From NCBI GenBank assembly GCA_039638595.1, contig JBDIWM010000001.1, forward strand, positions 62,001 through 126,000: a DNA stretch of 64,000 nt, read 5' to 3'. Within the stretch, counting starts at the first letter, position 1, and every line of letters begins with the position of its first letter. Source of the DNA: Atribacterota bacterium. GTDB taxonomy: Bacteria > Atribacterota > Atribacteria > Atribacterales > Caldatribacteriaceae. Both the position numbers and the translations under genes were made by a program. Below, one piece after another: positions 55,056 through 62,523 of the stretch. The notes beneath the pieces were generated by a model, which was not told the origin of the DNA, ran no database searches, and saw only the letters and a program-made list of their open reading frames with translations.

Positions 55056-55828
55056 TGCCTTTTCATCCTTTCTACCATTTCGGCAACAATCATTCGCATA
55101 TCCTGTGCAGCCCGACAATGGGGAGCATAACGGTGAACTGGCATCGCATGACTGGAAGCTTCCATCACTTTGATATCCTGCCGCAGGGGAGGAAAGATTT
55201 TATCCACCCCAAACGTGCGAGAAAGTTCACTCAAAATCTCCCGACCAAAACGAGTCCTCGTCTCAAAAAACGTCGGCACGATACCCAGAAAACAGATGAG
55301 TGGATTAAGTGTCCCACTCACGCGATAGTAGAGTTCCATCATCTGAGCAAGACCCACCCCAGAGAGAAAATCAATTTTGGTGGGAATAACAAGGTACTGA
55401 GTAGCCACCAGAGCACTCAGGGTGGTAAAGCCCAAAGATGGCGGTGTGTCGATGATCAGATAATCAAAAGAAGCTTCCATTTCGAGGAGGAAATCTCGAA
55501 GAATAAGCTCCCCATCCTGAACACGGCTCAACTCCACATCCAATGCTGCCAGATTCTGATTGGAAGGCGCAACGGTCAGGTTCTCAACCACACAGAAAAG
55601 TTCCGGTTTCCATCGCTTTCCTTCCAGAAAATCAATGAGAGCTTCATAGACGCTATATCGTACACTAAGAGGATTAAGACCAAGATGCACGGTGGCGTGA
55701 GCCTGAGAATCGAGATCGATGAGTAGACACTTTGTGCCCTGATCCCCAAGCAACGCCGCAACATTCACCGCCACTGTGGTTTTTCCAGTTCCGCCCTTAC
55801 GATTGGAGAATGTCACGATTTTTCCCAT
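55052..55828 (-). CDS. parA: ParA/Soj-type ATPase, probable array-positioning protein
   Basis: A 258-residue ParA family ATPase. The deviant Walker A is in FSNRKGGTGKTTVAVNVAA, with the signature lysine. LIDLDSQAHAT is the Walker A' region, and YLIIDTPPSLG is the Walker B. There is no N-terminal HTH and no ParB gene or parS-like site nearby, so a plasmid or chromosome partition role is unlikely. It lies directly after cheA (TGATG) and before TPR and Hsp70. ParA proteins PpfA and ParC do position chemosensory arrays in other bacteria; a like role is inferred here. Confidence 0.88.
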   Translation of the reverse strand: MGKIVTFSNRKGGTGKTTVAVNVAALLGDQGTKCLLIDLDSQAHATVHLGLNPLSVRYSVYEALIDFLEGKRWKPELFCVVENLTVAPSNQNLAALDVELSRVQDGELILRDFLLEMEASFDYLIIDTPPSLGFTTLSALVATQYLVIPTKIDFLSGVGLAQMMELYYRVSGTLNPLICFLGIVPTFFETRTRFGREILSELSRTFGVDKIFPPLRQDIKVMEASSHAMPVHRYAPHCRAAQDMRMIVAEMVERMKRQ

Positions 55829-58244
55829 CACTGCACCACTCTCTGGGGATTCAGGATGACCACCACCGATCCATCTCCCATAATGGTGATGCCAGATACC
55901 AATCCATCTCCCCGCATGTACTCCGGCACCGCTTTCACCAGATACTCTCCTTCTTCCAGGAATTTATCCACCACAATGGCAAAGGTTTCGTCACTACTCC
56001 CTATTACCACAAGCGGCACCAAATCAAAGTCAAAAACCTTGCTTCCAAAAGAAATGGTTCTTTGAAAAAGAATCTCCTCGGCCAATACCAGGGGAAGTAT
56101 CGTACCCCTCACTTCCGCAAAGCGTCCATTAAAATATTCTCGCACCAGTTTCCGCGGAATTTTTACCGTCTCCCGAACAAAATCTAAGGGAAAGATGTAC
56201 CGCTCGCCACCAATACCGACCATAAGACCCCGTATCACCAAAAGAGAAAGAGGGATGCGCATCCGTACCATGGTTCCTCTGCCCGGGACAGAATCGATGT
56301 CCACTCGTCCACCAATGCTTTCCACATTGGTTTTTACTACATCCATCCCCACGCCTCTTCCTGAAAGATCCGAAACAACCCGCGCGGTGCTGAAGCCAGG
56401 AGCGAAAAGGAAGGAAAGCACTTCCTGATCCGACAACCGCAATGCTTGCTCTGAAGACACAAGACCCCGTTCTACCGCTTTTACTCGAACCGCCTGAGTA
56501 TCCACTCCCTTCCATCATCTTCTACCTCCACAAAAGCATACGCTCCCCGATAGTAAGCACGTAAAGCTATTTTCCCTTCCCTGGGCTTACCACAATGTTC
56601 TCGCTCCTCAGGTGTTTCAATACCATGATCGACTGCATTGCGTACCAGGTGTGTCAAAGGATCTGCCAGTTTCTCAATTACCGTACGGTCAAGTTCCGTA
56701 TCACCGCTCTCCACAGCAAGAATGACATTTTTGCCCAGCGATTGGGCAAGATCCCGCACTGTTCTCCGGTAGCGCGCAAAGAGCTCTGCAACTGGAACCA
56801 TGCGCAATGAAAGCACCATAGACTGAAACTCAGCAGTCAACCGTTCCAAACCAGAAGCAATGCCTTTCGCCTCCGAAAGGAAAACCGAAGACTCTTCTGC
56901 GATTTTTCGAATAAAAGTTCGAGTCGCATTTTTAAGGATTAAAAGTTCCCCAACCAGATTCAACATTTTCTCCAGCTTCTCACGGTCCACACGTACAGTA
57001 TGCACAGCATCATGCGATACGCCAGCAGAAGAACACAACACTTGACCTCTCCGTTCTTCGTGAACCTCTCTTTGTGCCTTCATAGTGGCAATGAAATTCA
57101 AAAATTCAGCCTGCAGCCCTTGTAGACACGACACATCGCCCTCACAAGCTTTTTCGGCGATCTCCTCCACGAGAGAAAGGTGGGTTTCTAAACCAAGACG
57201 AACTAAGCCACTTTTCAACGCTTCACCCAATCGCACCACCTGTTCCTTTTCTTCCTGTGAAGGAGAAGCCGGAAAATCCTTCAAAACGTCCAGGAACTGT
57301 TCAGCAATGTTCAGAAAAGCCTCCAAAGTGGCCCTTTTCCCTTCTGAAGGAGGCTTTTCGACTTTCATTCCCAGAAACACCTCAATAGCCCCTCGAGGAA
57401 AACTGGTCACACCGTTGACGATAGCCTGACGAAGATTCTTTACCAGATCAATCCCGGTATAGGTCTCTTTAAACACTGTTTCATTCAGTCCAGCCTGACC
57501 ATCCCGAACTTTTTGAAAGAGGTCTTCCAGGCGGTGTGCAACACGTTCTATAGAGCGGAAAAGTTCAGCCTGAGGACCTTCAGGAAGAAAACCCAAAACG
57601 AGTCGAGCCCCACCTTTGATGCTGTGAAACGCTCGCATCGCGGTGTCAACATGTTCTCCCCGGGAAGGTTCACCCTCCAGAAGAAGCAAAATGTCCTCTG
57701 CACGTGTCAGATTTTCTTCAAGTTCCGCCAAAAAATCTCGGAACACTTCTTTCACAAACACTTCGTCAACGATTGCAATTTTCTCCTGGTCTGCCATTTC
57801 TACCTTGGAAGGAGTTTCTCTTTTTTGACTCAGGATATGGTCAATCTTTGCAACCACACGTTCTTCTTGAAACTGAGCAAAGTCAACCCTCAGCGTTCCT
57901 CCAGAACATGTCGTCAGAGCTTCCCCAAGGTATCCCAAAATCTGCTGGACAAAGTCCTCCACTCCAAGTAAGGCGTCAACCACCTCTTGTACCGGAAACA
58001 CCCTTCCGCTTTTCATCTCTTTTATCAAATCCTCAGCTCTATGACAGCTTGTAACAATTGGGGTGAGGTTTGCAAAACCAGCAATCCCCTTCAGCGAATG
58101 AAACGAACGAAAGAGCGAGTCAAGGAGTTCTACCCCGGCTCCTCTTTCCAGGGCAAGAATCCGTTCTTCCAGATCTGAGAGATAATCCGGTGCTTCTTCA
58201 AGAATTCCACGGAGAATTTCCACTTCTTCTGGCACAAACTGCAT
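55828..58244 (-). CDS. cheA: Chemotaxis histidine kinase CheA, frame broken by a 1-base deletion
   Basis: Two overlapping frames (56481-58244 and 55828 to about 56505) together form one CheA of about 805 residues. It has two HPt domains with His49 (FRSFHSLKG) and His207 (MRAFHSIKG), a dimerisation region, the ATPase N-box LVRNAVDHGIETPEE, the G1 box VEVEDDGR, then GFSTARVVSDLSGRGVGMDVV and a C-terminal CheW-like domain. The break is in a short G-run at about 56507-56509, exactly after DDGR; one added G would restore DDGRGVDTQ. Upstream and downstream parts are intact, so a sequencing error or a very recent mutation is likely. Confidence 0.9.
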
Positions 58245-58250
58245 ATGGGA

Positions 58251-58619
58251 TCAACCCCCAATGGCCATATGCACACTCTCTACGAGAATTCCAGGCTGCG
58301 CAGGCTTCGTCAGGTAGAAATTCGCCCCAGCCCGAAGCCCTTCTTTGCAGTCTCTATCATCATCGAGAGTCGTCACAATGATGATCGGTACCTTTTGAAA
58401 CAGCACCTCCTGTCGTACCCTTCGAATAAAGGTCAGGCCATCCATGTTGGGCATATTCAGATCGGTGATAATACAATCAATATCACCCTCGGCATATAGC
58501 TTCTCCAGACCCTCGGCACCATCAACGGCGTCAATCACCGTAAAGCCAGAGCTTCGCAAGATGTAGGCATGAAAATTCCTGGTCATCTGTGAATCGTCGA
58601 TAATCAGAACCTTTGCCAT
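58251..58619 (-). CDS. cheY: CheY-like response regulator, second copy
   Basis: A 122-residue single receiver domain. It has LIIDDSQMTRNF, Asp53 in ITDLNMPNMDG, Thr in IVTTLDDD and Lys105 in YLTKPAQPG. It differs clearly from the CheY at 48336-48695, so the two may serve different partners. It overlaps cheR by 16 bases and precedes cheA by 6 bases. Confidence 0.92.
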   Translation of the reverse strand: MAKVLIIDDSQMTRNFHAYILRSSGFTVIDAVDGAEGLEKLYAEGDIDCIITDLNMPNMDGLTFIRRVRQEVLFQKVPIIIVTTLDDDRDCKEGLRAGANFYLTKPAQPGILVESVHMAIGG

Positions 58620-59455
58620 TCCTGATTCAACTCCTGTAAGGGTTTACGGTACACCAGACTCTCTCCCATTCGGCGTAGTTCAAAGGCACTGGTGATACGG
58701 CTCATCGACTCGGAGTGCCCCAAGAAAATATATCCTCCGGGATTCATCATGGCATAAAAAGCCTCCACCACCTTTTTTCGGGAATCATCGGAAAAATAAA
58801 TGAGGACATTGCGACAGAAAACAAAATCAAAACTCCGTCCTAAGGCAAACAGTTCCTCACGGTTACTGAGATTGACCTTGTGAAAGGTCACAAAATCCCG
58901 CACGTTATTCTTGACCATAAAGCCTTCCCCTGTCCTGATAAAGTACTTCTCCAAATATACCCGAGGAACATCTCGCACCGCCCGTTCATCATAAATCCCT
59001 CTCCGTGCACTTTCTAGAGCACGATAATCAATGTCCAGCGCATCAATAGAAAAAGTACAGGGTGGTTCAAGCATCTCCTGACAAATGATGGAAATGGTGT
59101 ACGGTTCTTCCCCTGTGGAACAACCGGCGGATAGAATCCGAACGTGTCGCGAGGTTTTCCCTCCCACTACTTCCGGCAGGCAAAATTCGGCAAATGCCTG
59201 CAACTGGGGAAATTCTCGAAAAAAATAGGTTTCATTCACCGTGATGGTACACACCAGTTCTTCGAACTCTCTTCCCGAACCGTCATAACGCTTCAAATAA
59301 TTGAGATACTCATTGACCGAAGAAAGCCCCAGAGTAGCAAGACGCTGTTCAATCCTCCGTTTGAGAAGGTAAATTTTCTGATCACCAATATAAACACCCG
59401 TCCGGGCATAGACGTAGTCACGTAACTGACAAAAGTCCCGAAATCCAAAAATCAT
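58604..59455 (-). CDS. cheR: Chemotaxis protein-glutamate methyltransferase
   Basis: A 283-residue CheR. It has the N-terminal helical domain (RDYVYARTGVYIGDQKIYLLKRRI in part) and the SAM-binding motif LSAGCSTGEEPYTISI, DIDYRALESARRGIY, and FDFVFCRNVLIYFSDDSR. It adds methyl groups to receptor glutamates with SAM. The start ATG at 59455 overlaps the HEAT-protein stop (ATGA); an upstream extension to 59497 lies within that gene. Confidence 0.94.
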   Translation of the reverse strand: MIFGFRDFCQLRDYVYARTGVYIGDQKIYLLKRRIEQRLATLGLSSVNEYLNYLKRYDGSGREFEELVCTITVNETYFFREFPQLQAFAEFCLPEVVGGKTSRHVRILSAGCSTGEEPYTISIICQEMLEPPCTFSIDALDIDYRALESARRGIYDERAVRDVPRVYLEKYFIRTGEGFMVKNNVRDFVTFHKVNLSNREELFALGRSFDFVFCRNVLIYFSDDSRKKVVEAFYAMMNPGGYIFLGHSESMSRITSAFELRRMGESLVYRKPLQELNQEWQRF

Positions 59456-60537
59456 TGTGGCTCGACACCCAATTTCCGAAGGGCATCCAGGGCACATTGT
59501 TTCACATCCTCATCCACTTCCTTTTCAAGAAGTGCTTGCACTTCGGGAATACATTCTTGAAGTCTATATTCCCCAATGACTTCCAAGGCTGCTAGGCGAA
59601 GGAGAGGATCTTCGCTCTCTAAAAACATCCGTACATCCTGCAAACAATTATCCCGATCTCCCTGAACAAGCAAGAAAAGGACCTCATATTTATTCGCAGA
59701 GGGAATATCGGAATCAAGGAGTATTCGAAGGCAACTCCCCATGGCCTTTTGATCACCTTCGCTTAGTGTATCAGTTCTCTGGATGATTCCTCGAATAACA
59801 TCAAGAATTTCTTTATAAAATACCTTACCCCACCTGAAAGCAATATCGAGTACCAGGGAAAGGTACTCCCCACTACCACACCCTGCCAAAAAACGGAGGT
59901 ACGAGGGAATGAGGTATTCCGGTAATGAAGCGGGATCAGGGAAAAGCTCTTGCACCACAGATTTCGTATACTGATTCCCTATTTTTCCCAGAGCCTCGAG
60001 ACAGGCGGAAACCAGGAATGGGTCCTGAGCCCTTGCCAGAACATCAGCAATGCGGTCGGCATAACGATATCCTTGCCGGTCAGCAATATATTCCACGGCG
60101 GCAATCAGGTTATTCACATCGTCATCGTCCAAAGCACTGGCAATAATGTCTGTAACAATAGGGTTATTGAGGGCGTACAGGGCATCAAGGGCAAGCTTTC
60201 TGACATGTTTATCTTCGCTTTTGAGGCTCCTGGCAAGGATCTCCAGAGGAGCCTGCCACTGACTGGCCAGAATATCTACCGCAGCATTGCGCAGAAAGAG
60301 ATCAGGTGAACGGAAAAGGACCGCAATCTTTTCGGGTATGGTACAATCCTGCAGTTTCTTGAGGGCCCTAACCACCGCTTCGCGAATGATATCACGGTGG
60401 TCTTCTTGAAGAATGGCGACCAGCGTATCTACATACTGAATGGCGTTCTGAGCAACAACGGCATCAAGAAAACCCAGAAAGGCCGGTAAGTCTTCGCGGA
60501 GAGGGACACCTTCTCTCTCTCTCTCGAAGGAATTCAC
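59452..60537 (-). CDS. HEAT-repeat protein heading the chemosensory operon
   Basis: A 361-residue protein made of HEAT/PBS-lyase-like helical repeats: REAVVRALKKLQD, LFLRNAAVDILAS, KHVRKLALDALYAL, DPFLVSACLEALGKIG, DPLLRLAALEVIGEY, DVKQCALDALRKLG. No catalytic domain is seen. Start is a GTG at 60537 with GGGAGGG 7 bases upstream. It is the first gene after the operon promoter and is coupled to cheR. Such proteins are scaffolds; it may organise the array or the receptor-modifying enzymes. Role is inference. Confidence 0.85.
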   Translation of the reverse strand: MNSFEREREGVPLREDLPAFLGFLDAVVAQNAIQYVDTLVAILQEDHRDIIREAVVRALKKLQDCTIPEKIAVLFRSPDLFLRNAAVDILASQWQAPLEILARSLKSEDKHVRKLALDALYALNNPIVTDIIASALDDDDVNNLIAAVEYIADRQGYRYADRIADVLARAQDPFLVSACLEALGKIGNQYTKSVVQELFPDPASLPEYLIPSYLRFLAGCGSGEYLSLVLDIAFRWGKVFYKEILDVIRGIIQRTDTLSEGDQKAMGSCLRILLDSDIPSANKYEVLFLLVQGDRDNCLQDVRMFLESEDPLLRLAALEVIGEYRLQECIPEVQALLEKEVDEDVKQCALDALRKLGVEPQ

Positions 60538-60610
60538 TGAAATTCCCTCCCAAAAACCTTACCGTGATTCGGAAAAGTACGATGAAGCAACCCTTACAAA
60601 CCGCGATTAC

Positions 60611-60639
60611 ACAGTACAACACCATTTGGAACATGTCAA
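60611..60639 (-). promoter_or_regulatory. Promoter of the chemosensory operon
   Basis: On the minus strand a consensus TTGACA (60634-60639) and TACTGT (60611-60616) are 17 bases apart, about 75 bases before the first gene. It points away from the HDOD promoter at 60747-60775. Confidence 0.6.
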
Positions 60640-60746
60640 GAGTTTCTTGTTGACTTTCTCAAAAAGGCCATGCACCAAACGCCACAGGCAAAACCCTTTT
60701 CACCCCCACCAAAAGGAATCAAAAACTCATCAGGCGGCAAACGATG

Positions 60747-60775
60747 GTGACACCGTCACGGAAACAGGATATAAT
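60747..60775 (+). promoter_or_regulatory. Promoter of the HDOD gene, with a dyad over the -35 box
   Basis: GTGACA (60747-60752) and a consensus TATAAT (60770-60775) are 17 bases apart, 18 bases before the ATG. GTGAC-ACC-GTCAC (60747-60759) is a perfect dyad covering the -35 box, a possible repressor site. Confidence 0.65.
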
Positions 60776-60793
60776 AGAAGGGGGCGTGAAGGG

Positions 60794-61636
60794 ATGGGCA
60801 AAGTTTCATTATCGGTTTTGGTTCAGGCAGTTGAAGAATTACCCGTTTTACCGACGATTGTCCAAAGGGTGATACAGCTTACGGAGGACCCAAAATCGAC
60901 CGCAAAAGACATCAACAATGTTTTGAGTCAAGACCAGACTCTCACGGCGAAGGTCTTACGTCTGGCTAACTCTGCTTTTTATGGGTTTCCCCGCCGCATT
61001 TCCACCATCACCGAAGCCACAATCATCCTAGGTTTTCAGACCATTAAAAGCATCGTGATTGCCGCCACTGTAAGTGAGATACTCAAAAAATCGCTTCCGG
61101 GATATGCCCTGGAACAGGGAGAACTGTGGAAGCATTCTCAAACTTCGGCGATCGCCGCACGCATGCTCGCTCGAGAGACCAAGTTTCCTCGTCTGGAAGT
61201 CGCCTATACGGCCGCACTGCTTCACGATATCGGTAAACTCGTCCTGAATACGTACCTGAGTGATACATATCAGGAGGTCCTGGAAAAAGTGGAGGGTGAG
61301 CATCTTACCTTCACACAGGCAGAAGAAGCCGTACTCGGTTTTAACCATGCCCAGGTCGGAGCAAAAATCTGCGAGAAATGGAATTTACCTGCGGAACTCG
61401 TCGAGACCATCGCCTTCCATCATGAACCAGAAAGGGCTACCATAACCCCGAAACTGGTGGCCATTACCCATATTGCCGACTTTATAAGCGTTTCGATCGG
61501 CATAGGAATGGGAATCGATGGATTTTTCTACGGCATATCCCCGGAAGCTGTAACCCTTTTGGGAATCAATGAAACGCTGATTGACCGTCTTTTAGTACAA
61601 CTCACCGATGTTCTGGTTGACCAAGACAGTTTTTGA
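60794..61636 (+). CDS. HDOD-domain protein
   Basis: About 280 residues. It is a single HDOD domain: LPVLPTIVQRVIQLTEDPKS, then DQTLTAKVLRLANSAFYGF, TEATIILGFQTIKSIV, LLHDIGKLVL and AFHHEPERAT. HDOD proteins bind regulators or nucleotides in signalling pathways and rarely act as phosphodiesterases. The ATG at 60794 is preferred (G-rich ribosome site upstream); a longer frame to 60626 crosses the promoter. It is divergent from the chemosensory operon and could be part of the same network. Confidence 0.9.
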   Translation: MGKVSLSVLVQAVEELPVLPTIVQRVIQLTEDPKSTAKDINNVLSQDQTLTAKVLRLANSAFYGFPRRISTITEATIILGFQTIKSIVIAATVSEILKKSLPGYALEQGELWKHSQTSAIAARMLARETKFPRLEVAYTAALLHDIGKLVLNTYLSDTYQEVLEKVEGEHLTFTQAEEAVLGFNHAQVGAKICEKWNLPAELVETIAFHHEPERATITPKLVAITHIADFISVSIGIGMGIDGFFYGISPEAVTLLGINETLIDRLLVQLTDVLVDQDSF

Positions 61637-61654
61637 GGGAAGGAGGGAAAAAAA

Positions 61655-61834
61655 TTGGAATGGCAAAAGGGAACCATGTCCAAGAGATCGCAATGTATTT
61701 TTTGCGGCTACGCCATTCAACCCTATGCACCCTGTGCCTTTCGAGAAAAAAATGGAGAAACAGAATGTGCTCACCTGCACTGCCTGAAAAAGCAGAATCC
61801 TGAAGAATTCGAAAAGCTCCAATCTCAGTCTTGA
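61655..61834 (+). CDS. 59-residue cysteine/histidine zinc-finger-like protein
   Basis: The frame starts with TTG at 61655, 7 bases after AAGGAGGG, 18 bases past the HDOD stop, and reads about 59 residues; an ATG at 61676 would give 52. It has CIFCGY, then PCAF and ECAHLHC, i.e. two or three cysteine/histidine pairs suited to a zinc site. I do not recognise a family. The strong ribosome site and operon position support a real gene co-expressed with the HDOD protein. Confidence 0.6.
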   Translation: MEWQKGTMSKRSQCIFCGYAIQPYAPCAFREKNGETECAHLHCLKKQNPEEFEKLQSQS

Positions 61835-61844
61835 GAAAGAATCC

Positions 61845-62523
61845 CTAATTTTTCAGCACTTTCGGAGAATTCAATTCTCGATTTATCTCACTAGCGATAA
61901 AGGAAGAAGCTCTGGTGTTGATTGTCTTCATTTCATGAGCCGTTTCTAAAGCTCGCTTCCAAAGAATTCTATTCCTCTTCCCAATCTGGCGTAAAGCCCA
62001 GCTCACGGCTTTTTTAACCATACGCCGCTCATCGCAGGAAGCACACAAAAGAAGAGTAAAAATATTTCCCCACCATTCATTAATTACCAATATATTTCCC
62101 ATGGACAGCGAGTTCTGCAATCATAGCAAAACTTGACCTTTTGACAAATTCCTCCTTGCGTTCTGCAAAATCAAATATCTTTCGGTAAACATGACCAGTC
62201 CAAAGAAAAAGGTTTCCACAAACCTGGTCACAAATCTCCCAGTTGTCGAAATCCAGAACCCACCGTTCCATTTGCGCCTTCGTAACCAGTTTTGGGTCAT
62301 CGACCATACTGGCAAGGAGCATAGTTTCCCGAATTTGGAAGCTCCAGAGCGTCAGGGCTAATTCATGGCTTACACCAAGAGAACGGGTCTTCCTTCGGAG
62401 TTCAGGCACAGAAACACCCAGCGCTTTTTTAGGAGTAATGCCAAACCGTTTTATATCCTGGACAACTTCTTCATGAGCCAGGGCGGAAAGTTTTTACACA
62501 ATTTCCTCTGCGGTCAGTGCCAA
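61845..62523 (-). pseudogene. AlkD-like DNA alkylation repair gene, broken by a stop and a frameshift
   Basis: Two frames (62080-62409 and 61845-62120) plus upstream sequence together match an AlkD-like HEAT-repeat glycosylase: TPKKALGVSVPELRRKTRSLG, then WEICDQVCGNLFLW, FVKRSSFAMIAELAVHGK, and VKKAVSWALRQIGKRN. The likely start is the TTG at 62521-62523, overlapping the LptD-like stop. About eight codons later a TAA interrupts the frame (LTAEEIV then stop, then KLSALAHEE). A second lesion near 62084-62090, one extra base after GKYI, shifts the frame. Two separate lesions make a real pseudogene more likely than sequencing error. Confidence 0.75.

Noticed and set aside
55052-55828. Plasmid or chromosome partition locus
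   Set aside because: No ParB gene, no parS-like repeat and no replication gene is near; the context is chemosensory.
56481-56530. Programmed frameshift in cheA
   Set aside because: A -1 shift would be needed, but no X-XXY-YYZ slippery site or downstream stem is seen; a lost G in a G-run is simpler.
60626-60793. 56-residue N-terminal extension of the HDOD protein
   Set aside because: It would cross the HDOD promoter and has low-complexity His/Gln/Lys content unlike the family.
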